From: RGIG1995 sp045658315
GTDB lineage: Bacteria > Bacillota > Clostridia > Oscillospirales > CAG-272
Direction: 5' to 3'
DNA: 64,000 nt
Assembly (NCBI GenBank): GCA_045658315.1
Contig: JAZOUV010000023.1
Span: 1-64,000, forward strand
Shown here: in pieces, positions 18,677-28,171 of the stretch
Numbering within the stretch: the first letter of the stretch is position 1
How the letters are laid out: each line of letters begins with the position of its first letter
Position numbers and translations under genes: made by a program
The notes under the pieces: model-generated
What the model was told of the DNA's origin: nothing
The model's input: the letters and a program-made list of their open reading frames with translations, nothing else
Database searches by the model: none

Positions 18677-20005
18677 CTATATCTTGTCTTTAATGCTGTT
18701 TATGTATTCAACGGAACGGTTTGCCAACGCTTCATTTCTAAAACGCTTACCGCCTTTTACCTTTGTTTCAAGGTTTGCAACAAGTCCAAAATTTGCGTTC
18801 ATAGGCTGAAAATTCACAACGTTTTCATCGCTTATATAGTGAGCCAAAGCACCTATTGCGGTTATGTTGGGAAAGTCAACAAGCTCTGTGCCTTTTGCAA
18901 ATCTTGCCGCATTTACGCCTGCAACAAAGCCGCTTGATGTTGACTCAACATATCCTTCAACCCCTGTCATCTGTCCTGCAAAAAATACATTTGGCTTGTT
19001 TTTCATTGCATAAAAATGGTTCAGGCAGGCGGGGGAGTTTATAAACGTATTTCTGTGCATAACTCCGTAACGGAGAAAGGTTGCATTTTCGAGTCCGGGT
19101 ATCATCGAAAATACCCTCTTCTGCTCACCGAAGGTCAGGTGTGTCTGGAAGCCAACCAGATTATACATAGTCTTTTCGGCATTTTCCTGACGAAGTTGAA
19201 TAACCGCATAAGGGTCCTTGCCGGTCTTGGGGTCTGGCAGACCTACCGGTTTAAGAGGTCCGTAGCGAAGGGTATCATACCCCCTTTTCGCCATAACCTC
19301 AACGGGCATACAGCCCTCAAAAACATTAGGTTTTTTCTGAGAGTCGGAGTCAAACTCTTTCAAGTGTGCTTCTTCAGCATTGATTAGGGCATTGTAAAAT
19401 GCATCGTACTCATCTTTTGTCATGGGACAGTTCAGATATGACGCCTCACCCTTACCGTATCGGGAGGCCGCATATATTTTGTTCATGTCAAGTGTCGAAC
19501 GATCCACTATCGGTGCTGAAGCATCGAAGAAAGAAAGGTGGCTCTTTCCGAGAAAACTTTCAAGATATTCCGAAAAAACATCGGACGTCAAAGGACCGGT
19601 CGCAATAACCGTTATCTCGTCTTCGGGGATAGAACTGACCTCTTCTTCAATAAGGTTGATAAGGGGATTATTCTTTATCTCGTTTGTAATATATTCGGAA
19701 AACCTATGTCTGTCAACAGCCAAAGCCGAGCCTGCTTCAACCTGTGTTGCGTATGCTGCCTTCATTATCAGAGAATCCATCAGCCTCAGCTCCTCTTTCA
19801 GCAGTCCAACTGCATTTGTCAAAACATTGCTTCGGAGGGAGTTGGAGCATACAAGCTCAGCCAAATTATCCGATGTGTGTGCAGGAGTCTTTTTTTGGGG
19901 TTTCATCTCGTAAAGGTCAACGTATACCCCTCGTTTTGCCGCCTGGTAAGCCGCTTCACAGCCTGCAAGTCCTGCACCGAATATATTTATCTTATTACTT
20001 TTCAT
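18677..20005 (-). CDS. trmFO: tRNA uracil-54 C5-methyltransferase TrmFO (folate-dependent)
   Basis: 442 residues. The FAD-binding Rossmann motif is NIFGAGLAGCEAAYQAAKRG, and the GidA-like family motif VCSNSLRSN contains a catalytic cysteine. It makes ribothymidine at position 54 of the T-loop using methylene-tetrahydrofolate and FADH2. It overlaps the 3' end of topA by 11 nt. The topA-trmFO order is widespread in Bacillota. Confidence 0.95.
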   Translation of the reverse strand: MKSNKINIFGAGLAGCEAAYQAAKRGVYVDLYEMKPQKKTPAHTSDNLAELVCSNSLRSNVLTNAVGLLKEELRLMDSLIMKAAYATQVEAGSALAVDRHRFSEYITNEIKNNPLINLIEEEVSSIPEDEITVIATGPLTSDVFSEYLESFLGKSHLSFFDASAPIVDRSTLDMNKIYAASRYGKGEASYLNCPMTKDEYDAFYNALINAEEAHLKEFDSDSQKKPNVFEGCMPVEVMAKRGYDTLRYGPLKPVGLPDPKTGKDPYAVIQLRQENAEKTMYNLVGFQTHLTFGEQKRVFSMIPGLENATFLRYGVMHRNTFINSPACLNHFYAMKNKPNVFFAGQMTGVEGYVESTSSGFVAGVNAARFAKGTELVDFPNITAIGALAHYISDENVVNFQPMNANFGLVANLETKVKGGKRFRNEALANRSVEYINSIKDKI

Positions 20006-22277
20006 CTTTTGTATTTTTTTCTTCTTGGCGGCTGTATTCGCACTTTTCGTTTCTGCAATATATTAGCTTTTTGCGTTTCTTCACCAGAAGTGCGTCACCG
20101 CACTGAGGACATTTTTCGCCCGTCGGCATATCCCATGATGAGAAATTACAGTCAGGATATTTTTCGCAGCTATAGAAAGTAATATGCTTTTTACCGCCCT
20201 GCTTTGTTATAATCTTTGAGCCGCAGATAGGGCAGGATATGCCCGTCTCTTTGGATATCTGCTTTGTGTTACGGCACTTGGGGTATGCCGAGCAGGCATA
20301 GAACGATCCGAACTTGCCTGAACGGATAACCATTTCGGAGCCGCATTTTTCACATATCATACCCGTGGATACCGTCTCTTTTGTTTCCTTTTCCTTCTTG
20401 GGTTCTTTCAGCTTGCCGTCCTTGTCAAGCGGCTTTGTGTTCTTACATTCGGGATAGTTGGGGCAGGCGGCAAACTTGCCATATCTGCCGTTCTTAACTA
20501 TCATCTTAACGCCGCAATGCTCACAGATAATATCAATCTCTTCGGGCGGAATATCTATCTCGCCGTTCTTTGCCGCCTCTTCCGCTTTCGCAAGGCTTAC
20601 CTTGAATCCATCGTAAAACTCTGACAGGATATGGAGCATATTGTCGTTTCCGTTTTCGACAGCGTCGAGTTTATCTTCCATCTGGGCTGTGAATTTGTAG
20701 TCAATGATCTCGGGAAAATTTTCCATTATAAGCTTTGTTGTCATCTCACCGAGATAAGTGGGTTTAAGTGATTTGCCTTCGCGTGTTACATAATCTCTTG
20801 CAATAATCGTAGTAATAATTGGAGTGTATGTCGAAGGTCTGCCGATCCCTTTTTCTTCAAGCTGTTTAACAAGCGAAGCTTCGGTATATCTGGGGGAAGG
20901 TTCCGTGAAATGTTGTTCGGGTAAAAGCTCACTGCATTCAAGCTTTTCGCCCTCGTTTATCTCAATGGGCTTTGTCTGCTTTTCGGTATCTGCAAATTCA
21001 CCGTAATCGCCGGGATCGTATACCGACAAAAAGCCGGGGAATTTTACATTGTAGCCGCTTGAATGGAAAATATATCCGTTTGCATCTATCTCGGCATTAA
21101 CCGTGTTAAGCTGTGCCGATGCCATCTGTGATGCTAAAAATCTATCCCATATAAGCTTATATAGCTTGTATTGGTCGCTTGAAAGATATTTCTTAATACG
21201 CTCGGGCTCAAAATCAAGCGAAGAGGGACGAATAGCTTCGTGTGCGTCCTGTGCTGTAGATTTTGACTTATAATATCTCTTCTGAGCAGGGTAATATTCC
21301 TCTCCGTACTTTGCCTTGATATAGCTTTCGGCACTTGCGGATGCTTCTCCGGATATACGGAGTGAGTCGGTACGCATATAGGTTATAAGACCGTGTACGC
21401 CGCCGTTTTCGCTTCCGATATTTATACCTTCATAAAGCTCCTGAGCGATCTGCATAATCTTCTGTGAACGGAAGTTAAGTTTTCTTGAAGCCTCCTGCTG
21501 GAGAGTCGATGTTGTAAAGGGCGGGGCAGGATTTCGGTTTTTTATCGCCTTCTTTACCGAGACTACGACAAAATCGCTGTTCTTGACCGCGTTGTAGACC
21601 TTGTCGGTTTCCTCTTGGTCGTGAAGCTCTATCTTGCCGTTTTTATCGCCGTAAAAATTTGCCTTGAATGTCTTTGATTTTTCTGTGAGAAGGTGGGCTG
21701 TAACTGTCCAATATTCAGTAGGAACAAATGCTCTTATCTCCTCTTCACGTTCAACAATAAGTCGGGTCGCAACAGACTGAACACGTCCTGCGGAAAGTCC
21801 GCTTTTTAACGTTTTCCAAAGAAACGGACTTGCCTTATAACCAACTATTCTGTCTAAGATTCGTCTTGTCTGCTGAGAGTTTACAAGATTCATATTTATG
21901 GGTTTGGGATCCTTTATTGCCGCTTTAACAGCTGTCTTTGTGATTTCGTTGAAGGATATTCTCTTTGCCTTTGCCGGATCAATACCCAATGCCGCCGCAA
22001 GATGCCATGATATTGCTTCTCCCTCACGGTCAGGGTCAGTTGCGAGGAATACTTTGTTTGCGTTCTTCGCTTCCTTCCTGAGCTCGGTGATAAGGGGTCC
22101 TTTTCCTCTTATGTTTATATAATGTGCCTCAAAGTTATTTTCAATATCAACGCCGAGGGTACTCTTCGGCAGGTCTCTTACGTGACCCTTGGAGGCGGTT
22201 ACTTTGTAGCCGCTGCCGAGATAACCTTTTATTGTATTTGCTTTTGCAGGGGATTCAACTATTACGAGATTTGACAT
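19995..22277 (-). CDS. topA: DNA topoisomerase I
   Basis: 760 residues. The Toprim domain starts NLVIVESPAKANTIKGYLG and includes ATDPDREGEAISWHL. The active-site tyrosine is in GLITYMRTDSLR near residue 300. The C-terminal 190 residues contain four zinc-ribbon modules with paired cysteines (CEHCG..C..C, CEKCG..C..C, CPICG..C..C, CPQCG..C..C). It relaxes negative supercoils by single-strand passage. There is no reverse gyrase-like helicase domain. Confidence 0.97.
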   Translation of the reverse strand: MSNLVIVESPAKANTIKGYLGSGYKVTASKGHVRDLPKSTLGVDIENNFEAHYINIRGKGPLITELRKEAKNANKVFLATDPDREGEAISWHLAAALGIDPAKAKRISFNEITKTAVKAAIKDPKPINMNLVNSQQTRRILDRIVGYKASPFLWKTLKSGLSAGRVQSVATRLIVEREEEIRAFVPTEYWTVTAHLLTEKSKTFKANFYGDKNGKIELHDQEETDKVYNAVKNSDFVVVSVKKAIKNRNPAPPFTTSTLQQEASRKLNFRSQKIMQIAQELYEGINIGSENGGVHGLITYMRTDSLRISGEASASAESYIKAKYGEEYYPAQKRYYKSKSTAQDAHEAIRPSSLDFEPERIKKYLSSDQYKLYKLIWDRFLASQMASAQLNTVNAEIDANGYIFHSSGYNVKFPGFLSVYDPGDYGEFADTEKQTKPIEINEGEKLECSELLPEQHFTEPSPRYTEASLVKQLEEKGIGRPSTYTPIITTIIARDYVTREGKSLKPTYLGEMTTKLIMENFPEIIDYKFTAQMEDKLDAVENGNDNMLHILSEFYDGFKVSLAKAEEAAKNGEIDIPPEEIDIICEHCGVKMIVKNGRYGKFAACPNYPECKNTKPLDKDGKLKEPKKEKETKETVSTGMICEKCGSEMVIRSGKFGSFYACSAYPKCRNTKQISKETGISCPICGSKIITKQGGKKHITFYSCEKYPDCNFSSWDMPTGEKCPQCGDALLVKKRKKLIYCRNEKCEYSRQEEKNTKDEK

Positions 22278-22320
22278 ATATACACCTCAAAAAATTTGGG
22301 ATAAGTTTTTATGATTTTTA

Positions 22321-23547
22321 TTATGCCAGCAGAAAGCCTCCGCCCGGCACAGCTTTTACTATACCTTGTATTTCTAAAATTGTCAATGACGACATCGTTT
22401 CCGAAACGGAAAAATTTGTAATATTTACAATTTCTTCAAGGCTGACGGGAGCGTTTTTCGATAGGCACAAGCAAATGTTTCTTTGCTCCGTAGGAAGATT
22501 TTTGAATATCTGAATTGTTTCTTCGGGGGGCAGTTCTTCCGCGATCGGAGCCTCTTTTTCTGCCGGCAGCTTTGTTTGCAGCCTTTTTGAAGTCTTAAGA
22601 TTTATTGCTTCGTTTGTGTTTGCATAGGGGTTGTTTTTTGCATTGGCAGTCCGAATCGTGCGTATTTTTTCGGGGTAAAGGAATTCGTATTCCTTCAATA
22701 TATCTTCGGCATTGGATATTGATCTTGCACCCGATTGTATAAGACTGTTAGGGCCGAGGCTGTTAAATTCGCCTACCCTTCCCGGAATTGCAAATACATC
22801 TCTGTTCTGTTCAGCCGCCTTTTTTGCAGTTATCATAGCTCCGCTTTTAAACTGTGCTTCTACAATAAGTGTTCCCAAAGACAGACCGCTTATTATTCTG
22901 TTCCTCTGGGGGAAAGAATAGCGTGTCGCCTTTGTGCCCGGAGCATATTCGGATATGATAGTTCCACTCATACACAGTCTTGAATAAAGATCGGCGTTTT
23001 CTTTCGGATAAACAACGTCAACACCGCACCCCAATACCGCAACAGTCTTTCCGCCTGCATCAAGAGCTGCACCGTGACATACGGAGTCGATACCGAATGC
23101 CATACCGCTAATAACGTATGCTCCGCTGAGAGCAAGGTCGAATGCTATTTCGTATGCACAACGGCATCCATATGAAGATGGTGTTCTTGTTCCGACTGTT
23201 CCTATACATATCTCTTTATCAAATTCGGGCAATCTGCCTTTATAATATAACAGTACGGGGGGATTTTTAATTGTTCTGAGTCTGGAAGGGAACAGCTCGT
23301 CGGTATAAGGCAGTATACCGATATTGTCTTTTTGACAGCTTTTCAGTATATTCATTGCTTTGTTCGTGCTTTTGTCTGCCAGAGATTTAATATTTTTTTC
23401 GGATATGCCGTATATACCCTGCAATTCTTCTTCGGTAGCTGAGTATATTTTTTCAACAGAGCCGAAAGTGTGATAAAGAATACTGAAAAGAGGGGTGTCG
23501 GGAGTGCATTTTTCACTCAGCCAAACCCAATAAAGTAAATTTTCCAT
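22321..23547 (-). CDS. dprA: DNA processing protein DprA
   Basis: 408 residues, longer than the roughly 300-residue core because of a linker and a C-terminal winged-helix domain (about 335-408). A helix-hairpin-helix-like N-terminus precedes the Rossmann core: GTVGTRTPSSYG, VISGMAFGIDSVCHGAAL, GCGVDVVYPKENADL, FPQRNRIISGLS. DprA loads RecA on incoming single-stranded DNA in transformation. It sits directly upstream of topA, a conserved Bacillota pairing. Competence itself cannot be inferred. Confidence 0.94.
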   Translation of the reverse strand: MENLLYWVWLSEKCTPDTPLFSILYHTFGSVEKIYSATEEELQGIYGISEKNIKSLADKSTNKAMNILKSCQKDNIGILPYTDELFPSRLRTIKNPPVLLYYKGRLPEFDKEICIGTVGTRTPSSYGCRCAYEIAFDLALSGAYVISGMAFGIDSVCHGAALDAGGKTVAVLGCGVDVVYPKENADLYSRLCMSGTIISEYAPGTKATRYSFPQRNRIISGLSLGTLIVEAQFKSGAMITAKKAAEQNRDVFAIPGRVGEFNSLGPNSLIQSGARSISNAEDILKEYEFLYPEKIRTIRTANAKNNPYANTNEAINLKTSKRLQTKLPAEKEAPIAEELPPEETIQIFKNLPTEQRNICLCLSKNAPVSLEEIVNITNFSVSETMSSLTILEIQGIVKAVPGGGFLLA

Positions 23548-23555
23548 ATATCTTC

Positions 23556-24338
23556 TTACCTATACGCTTCCCAAAGAATAACGGATGCCGCCGATGAAAC
23601 GTTGAGCGATTCCGCATCCTTTTCCATGGGGATAATAACAGTTCCTGTACAGATGTCGATCACTTCACTCGAAAGCCCGTGTCCTTCGTTACCCATTACA
23701 AAGCAACAGTTTTTTGGTTCCTTTACCGAGCTTAAGGGCAGAGCCTTTTCGGTGAGTGCCGTAGCATAAATGGACTGTCCCCTTTGTTTAATTTCTTTTA
23801 TTGTCTTGCAGAGTTCATCTGTTCTGTAAGTTTTCGTTCTGAATATAGCTCCCATTGAAGCTCTGATAGTCTTTTGATTATATATATCCGCACAGTCTTT
23901 TGACAAAATAAGCGTCTTCTTACCAAAAGCTGCCGATGTCCTTGCAATAGTGCCTAAGTTTCCCGGGTCTTGGATCGTCGAAAGTATCAAGCAGCTTGCT
24001 TTTAAGTCGATTTCTTCTGCTGAGGTATAATTCTTATGAAGGCTGTCCATATATTTTGCCGTGCATATAATGCCTTCGGGAGAGTTGTTCTCCGATATTT
24101 TCAAGCAAACTGAGTCGGATATAATTACGGCATTTCTCTGTTTTGCAAGGTCGGGATACCTTTCAGCACATTTTTCGGTCAAAAAAATATGCGTAATCTC
24201 AACGTTTGAAGCTATAGCCTCGCGTGTAAGCTTTATTCCCTCAAAAAGGAAGGTTTTCATTTCGTCTCGGTATTTTTTTTCTTTTAATTTTGCCGTCTCA
24301 ACAATAAGTCCGTTGTTTCGGCTTGTTATGATGTCCAA
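23556..24338 (-). CDS. TrmH/SpoU-family RNA 2'-O-methyltransferase
   Basis: 260 residues with an N-terminal substrate-binding domain (MDIITSRNNGLIVETAKLK) and a SpoU knot domain: QDPGNLGTIARTSAAFG, CCFVMGNEGHGLS, and ESLNVSSAASVILWE. These SAM-binding trefoil-knot motifs are clear. It most resembles RlmB/YsgA-type 23S rRNA methylases; the exact target nucleotide cannot be told. It is 9 nt upstream of dprA. Confidence 0.85.
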   Translation of the reverse strand: MDIITSRNNGLIVETAKLKEKKYRDEMKTFLFEGIKLTREAIASNVEITHIFLTEKCAERYPDLAKQRNAVIISDSVCLKISENNSPEGIICTAKYMDSLHKNYTSAEEIDLKASCLILSTIQDPGNLGTIARTSAAFGKKTLILSKDCADIYNQKTIRASMGAIFRTKTYRTDELCKTIKEIKQRGQSIYATALTEKALPLSSVKEPKNCCFVMGNEGHGLSSEVIDICTGTVIIPMEKDAESLNVSSAASVILWEAYR

Positions 24339-24427
24339 AAATTTAACCCCCTTTTTTGAGAAAATAATATCCTATTATCTTTTCTTGTACCAATTTTCGA
24401 TAAAAAAATACTTTGTCGATTGTAGCA

Positions 24428-24455
24428 CAAAAACCCGGGAAAATCCGGGTTTTTG
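24428..24455 (-). terminator. Terminator of the infC-rpmI-rplT operon
   Basis: CAAAAACCCGG pairs with CCGGGTTTTTG around a short loop 14 nt past the rplT stop, and on the minus strand the stem ends in a T-run. Confidence 0.85.
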
Positions 24456-24468
24456 TTAGTATTATAAC

Positions 24469-24825
24469 TTATTTAAGTGCTTCTTTAGCCTTTTCTGCGA
24501 TTGCAGCAAATGCTTCCTTGTCGGATACTGCGATCTCTGCAAGCATCTTTCTGTTGAGGTTGATACCTGCCAACTTAAGACCGTGCATAAGCTGTGAATA
24601 GTTGATTCCGTTTACCTTTGCCTGTGCGGAAATTCTGGTGATCCAAAGTGCACGGAAGTCTCTCTTCTTCTGCTTTCTGCCGATGTATGCGTAGTTACCA
24701 CTCTTCATAACAGCTTGCTTAGCCATCTTGAAGTGCTTGCTCTTTGCGCCCCAGTAGCCTTTAGCGAGCTTGAGTATTTTATTTCTTCTCTTGCGAGTCA
24801 TCATAGCGCCTTTAACTCTTGCCAT
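24469..24825 (-). CDS. rplT: 50S ribosomal protein L20
   Basis: 118 residues beginning MARVKGAMMTRKRRNKILKL with KGYWGAKSKHFKMAKQAVMK and RDFRALWITRISAQAK, all invariant L20 blocks. L20 is an early-assembly protein of the large subunit and, in Bacillota, the repressor that binds the leader of its own operon. It is the last gene of infC-rpmI-rplT. Confidence 0.98.
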   Translation of the reverse strand: MARVKGAMMTRKRRNKILKLAKGYWGAKSKHFKMAKQAVMKSGNYAYIGRKQKKRDFRALWITRISAQAKVNGINYSQLMHGLKLAGINLNRKMLAEIAVSDKEAFAAIAEKAKEALK

Positions 24826-24859
24826 TGTTTTTTCCTCCTGTTTTCAATCGTTTTATCAA

Positions 24860-25051
24860 TTATTTAATAAGTGTTCTAACTGTCGGTGCCATAGATTCGC
24901 TGAGGTAACCTGCTTTTCTGAGGCTTCTCTTACGCTTTGCGTTCTTAAGACCGAGGTTATGACGGTGATGCGAATGGTTGATTTTTACCTTGCCGCTTTT
25001 TGTGAGAGTAAATCTTTTGGCAGAGGCGCTGTGTGTTTTCATTTTTCCCAT
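24860..25051 (-). CDS. rpmI: 50S ribosomal protein L35
   Basis: 63 residues: MGKMKTHSASAKRFTLTKSG, then HSHHRHNLGLKNAKRKRSLRK. Length and motifs are typical. It lies 34 nt upstream of rplT and is preceded by an AAAGGAG-type ribosome binding site. Confidence 0.98.
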   Translation of the reverse strand: MGKMKTHSASAKRFTLTKSGKVKINHSHHRHNLGLKNAKRKRSLRKAGYLSESMAPTVRTLIK

Positions 25052-25137
25052 AGTAATGGACTCCTTTCGTATTTTATGCGATGTTGTACCGTGTTCCTTT
25101 TCGGTACCGCAATACTTTACATTTTTTTGTGTAATTT

Positions 25138-25692
25138 TTATTTTGTGTTCTTTGCGGGAACTATCATCATTGACATAAATCTACCTTCAAGTACGGGTGC
25201 CTTTTCTACGGTGCCCAGGTCGCTGCACGCTTCCTTGAACTGCTCAAGAAGCTGTTTTCCTATGTCGAGATGTGTCATCTGACGTCCCTTGAATTTGACA
25301 ATAACTTTTACTTTGTCGCCACCCTTGAGAAATCTGTGAGCGTGGTTGACCTTGGTATTAAAGTCGTTTACGTCAATTCTGCACGAAAGCTGTATTTCTT
25401 TCGTTTCAATAGTCTGCTGTTTTTTCTTTGCTTCCTTTTCGCGTTTGTCACGGTCAAAACGGAATTTTCCGTAGTCCATGATCTTGCACACGGGGGGATC
25501 GGACTGTGCCGACATAAGTACCAGATCAAGGTCTTCGTCGTACGCCTTTTCCAATGCATCGATAAAGGTCAGCATACCAAGCTGTTCGCCTTCGTTTGAA
25601 ATTACTCTGAACATCTTTGAGTCGGAGCATTTGAGCTCTGTTTTTATATCCTCGTTTATGATGTTGTCCTTAGCACTTGTGTTTTTTATTAT
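25138..25692 (-). CDS. infC: Translation initiation factor IF-3, probable ATA start
   Basis: About 184 residues: N-domain INEDIKTELKCSDSKMFRVIS, the linker RDKREKEAKKKQQTIETKEIQ, and the C-domain DFNTKVNHAHRFLKGGDKVKV. IF-3 discriminates start codons and keeps subunits apart. No ATG, GTG or TTG lies at the expected start. Instead GGAGG (25699-25703) is followed after 6 nt by ATA (25692) and after 9 nt by another ATA (25689). Rare AUU/AUA starts are the known basis of IF-3 autoregulation, which fits. An ATG at 25755 would insert the ribosome binding site inside the coding region and is rejected. Confidence 0.93.
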   Translation of the reverse strand: MIKNTSAKDNIINEDIKTELKCSDSKMFRVISNEGEQLGMLTFIDALEKAYDEDLDLVLMSAQSDPPVCKIMDYGKFRFDRDKREKEAKKKQQTIETKEIQLSCRIDVNDFNTKVNHAHRFLKGGDKVKVIVKFKGRQMTHLDIGKQLLEQFKEACSDLGTVEKAPVLEGRFMSMMIVPAKNTK

Positions 25693-25703
25693 AAAACACC
25701 TCC

Positions 25704-25858
25704 ACAAAAAATAAAAAATGCACGAAATCAGCAACAACTCCGTACAAAAATGCACACACAGAGATATAATTTAATCCCTATGTCATTTTATTAACCTCGT
25801 ACAAGTCTTATGCTCTACGGGTGAGAACGGAGCGTTCTGCTTCTTTTTTTACCTTGTG
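25704..25858 (-). ncRNA. Candidate ribosomal-protein L20 leader
   Basis: The 5' UTR of infC is about 150 nt with hairpin potential (GAACGCTCCGTTCTC, and the region around TTGTACGAGGTTAA). Bacillota infC operons carry an L20-binding leader at this place, with which L20 represses the operon. The position and UTR length agree, but I cannot verify the consensus by eye. Confidence 0.5.
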
Positions 25859-25887
25859 ATTATAACACACCACCTTCGACTTGTCAA
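25859..25887 (-). promoter_or_regulatory. Promoter of infC-rpmI-rplT
   Basis: Minus strand: TTGACA (25882-25887), 17 nt, TATAAT (25859-25864). Both hexamers are perfect. Confidence 0.85.
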
Positions 25888-25977
25888 GGCTTTTTTTAAT
25901 TTTTTTCGTCCTATCTTTTACTGCCTTTTTGCATTGCTTTCTTTTTGGGGGGGCAGAAAGAACATTTTGTAATTCTA

Positions 25978-26006
25978 TTGCAATTTTTCTTGCCGTATGC
26001 TATAAT
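25978..26006 (+). promoter_or_regulatory. Promoter of the membrane protein-VanY genes
   Basis: TTGCAA (25978-25983), 17 nt, TATAAT (26001-26006), about 50 nt before the TTG start at 26058. Confidence 0.7.
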
Positions 26007-26057
26007 ATATAAATAATTGGTAGAAATATTATTTGACGTAATGTGTGGTGAGATGTA

Positions 26058-26975
26058 TTGGCGGCAAAAAGAAAACCCGATATTCCGCAAAAGAATAACG
26101 GAAACAAAAGCAGAATAAAAAGAGCTCCCGTTACCCGTACTCCCGAACAGCCGAGAGAAGCTTTGAGACGCTCATCTTCTCCGAAAATGAATATCAACGA
26201 GCAGACTCCCTCGAAAAGACGTGCCTTAAGAGAGACCAAGAGGATCGATCCGGATTCTCCCGAGATAAGAAGAAGTGCGAAAAAGGCTCAGGGTTATAAG
26301 ATCAAAAAGAAAAAGAAGGGCATCAGCAGAGTTTTTGTCGCATATGCCGTACTGTTCGTCATTGTCTTTGCGGCTGTGGCGGGGGTGATTTCACTTGCTT
26401 TTTACACCAATTTGACGGCGACAGAGCCATCAGCCTATGACGGTCTTAGACTGAAGCTGTGTCTTGAACATGAGGCAAAGGATCTTAAAGCTGTTGTCGT
26501 CGACACCGAAAAATATGTCATCGATGGCGAATTGTACGTCAATATGACGGCTATATCCGAGAAATTCGGTTTTATTATGACGGGTGACCGCAAGTGGCTC
26601 AGGTTTATTACCAACGAAAAAACGGGAGAAAGCGTTTGTTTTGAGACAGGCACTCCTTTTGCGGAAATAAACGGCACGGAAGTAAGGCTTAACAGTAATG
26701 TTTTAAATCTTGACGGCTCTCTGTTTGTGCCTGCTGAATTTTTCAATGAATATGTAAACGGTATGGAAATATCCTTTGATGAAGAGGAAAATATACTGTC
26801 AATACTCCGTGATACTGCAAGAAATGAGGCGGGGCACTTTGACGAAGCGGAGATCGGTTTTAGGCTGAAGCCGGTTGAAGACAGTACTTCTATATCGGAG
26901 TTTGAGCTTTCCGAGGAAATTAAAGGGAAATGCTATTTTATTCCCTTAACGCCTGCGGTGTCTCCGCAAAGTTAA
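26058..26975 (+). CDS. Membrane-anchored protein with a stalk-like extracellular domain
   Basis: 305 residues. Residues 1-90 are highly basic and low in complexity (many Lys, Arg, Pro), one membrane helix spans about 92-115, and residues 120-305 should lie outside the cell. The outer part reads VIDGELYVNMTAISEKFGF and LDGSLFVPAEFFNEYV, resembling the copper amine oxidase N-terminal-like (stalk) domain of envelope proteins. The TTG start follows GGTGAG; an ATG at 26053 is out of frame. It is followed after 20 nt by the VanY-like carboxypeptidase with the same topology, so the two probably work together at the wall. No function is recognised. Confidence 0.65.
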   Translation: MAAKRKPDIPQKNNGNKSRIKRAPVTRTPEQPREALRRSSSPKMNINEQTPSKRRALRETKRIDPDSPEIRRSAKKAQGYKIKKKKKGISRVFVAYAVLFVIVFAAVAGVISLAFYTNLTATEPSAYDGLRLKLCLEHEAKDLKAVVVDTEKYVIDGELYVNMTAISEKFGFIMTGDRKWLRFITNEKTGESVCFETGTPFAEINGTEVRLNSNVLNLDGSLFVPAEFFNEYVNGMEISFDEEENILSILRDTARNEAGHFDEAEIGFRLKPVEDSTSISEFELSEEIKGKCYFIPLTPAVSPQS

Positions 26976-26995
26976 ATTATTTCAGGTGATTCAAA

Positions 26996-28153
26996 ATGGA
27001 AATAAAGAACAGTAATAACAGAAACTCCTCAAATAAGCCCAGAATTTACGGAACTTATGACGTGGAAAGGGTAAAGGCTCAAACCGTACACAGCCGAGAA
27101 AACGGAACGTATGCAAACAGAGCGAGATCTGTAACCCGTTCTGCCGGGAATGCTCCCCGAAATACAGTCAGAGCTGCTGTAGGTAAAGATGGTTACAGAC
27201 GACGCAGTCCTGCGTCGTATTCACAGAAAAATGGTAGCGATAAATTTTTATGGCTTCTTATTATTCTTGCGGTAATAATGGTAATCGGTGCATTTTGTTT
27301 TCTTGTCAGTTTTATTAAAAGTGATAAATCCGAGACGGGCGATAATGAATCAGGAGCAGAAACTACGGTGAATACGCCGGAAGAAAGCATCGGTGAGACT
27401 ACAGCACCCGAAACCAACGAGACGACAGCTCCCGAAACCGTTCCGCCTGAGCTGTCAGCCCCCATTCCGGAGTTTAAGGCTGACCTGTCGGCGTTTGAAA
27501 TGTATATGAATCCTACGGGCGAACAACGGGATGCGTATCTTATTCTTGTTAATTCGGAAAATCCTCTTTCTGCAGATTATGTGCCACCGAATCTCGTTGA
27601 TGTTAAAAGTACGAGAAAAGACGGGCAGAGAAAAGCACAGCAGTTGCAAGAATATGCGGCAAAAGCCCTCGAGGCTCTTATGCTTGAGGCTGATGCCTGC
27701 GGTATGGTAAGAACGAATACCCCAAGCGGATATCCTCTGTCGGTTATGAGTGCGTACAGAACCTATGAGTATCAGCGAGAGCTCTTTTATGACCGTTATC
27801 TTGTGAATGAAATGAACAAGGGATACAGTCGGGAAGAAGCAGAAAAGATTGTTGCCACCTATTCAAACCGTCCCGGCACAAGCGAACATCAGGCGGGGCT
27901 TTGCGTGGATATGCACACATTGACTTCGGCCGGGCAGGCTTTCAAAAACGAACCTGAGGCAAAATGGCTTGCCGAAAACTGCCACAAATTCGGCTTTATT
28001 CTCAGATATCCCGAGGATAAAATGGAAGAAACGGGCGGTATTATGTATGAGCCATGGCATTTCAGATATGTCGGCAGATACCACGCGACAAGAATGAAAG
28101 ACCTTGATATGTGTCTTGAAGAGTACGTTGAATATTTAAAAAATAACGCATAA
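26996..28153 (+). CDS. D-Ala-D-Ala carboxypeptidase, VanY/M15B family
   Basis: 385 residues with a basic N-terminus, a membrane helix at about 83-107, a Thr/Glu/Pro-rich linker and an M15B zinc peptidase domain (about 215-370). Metal-site motifs are PGTSEHQAGLCVDMH (His, Asp) and EPWHFRYVG (His), with SAYRTYEYQRELF as the typical Arg block. Such enzymes trim the terminal D-Ala from peptidoglycan stem peptides. No vancomycin-resistance genes are nearby, so this is housekeeping wall remodelling rather than a van cluster. Confidence 0.88.
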   Translation: MEIKNSNNRNSSNKPRIYGTYDVERVKAQTVHSRENGTYANRARSVTRSAGNAPRNTVRAAVGKDGYRRRSPASYSQKNGSDKFLWLLIILAVIMVIGAFCFLVSFIKSDKSETGDNESGAETTVNTPEESIGETTAPETNETTAPETVPPELSAPIPEFKADLSAFEMYMNPTGEQRDAYLILVNSENPLSADYVPPNLVDVKSTRKDGQRKAQQLQEYAAKALEALMLEADACGMVRTNTPSGYPLSVMSAYRTYEYQRELFYDRYLVNEMNKGYSREEAEKIVATYSNRPGTSEHQAGLCVDMHTLTSAGQAFKNEPEAKWLAENCHKFGFILRYPEDKMEETGGIMYEPWHFRYVGRYHATRMKDLDMCLEEYVEYLKNNA

Positions 28154-28171
28154 GTATTTAGGAGGAATAGT

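Noticed and set aside
25693..25755. N-terminal extension of IF-3 from an ATG at 25755
   Set aside because: It would place GGAGG inside the coding sequence and adds 21 hydrophobic residues absent from IF-3.
26996..28153. Vancomycin resistance cluster suggested by the VanY-type enzyme
   Set aside because: No vanH, vanA/B or vanX nearby; the protein looks like ordinary cell-wall carboxypeptidase.
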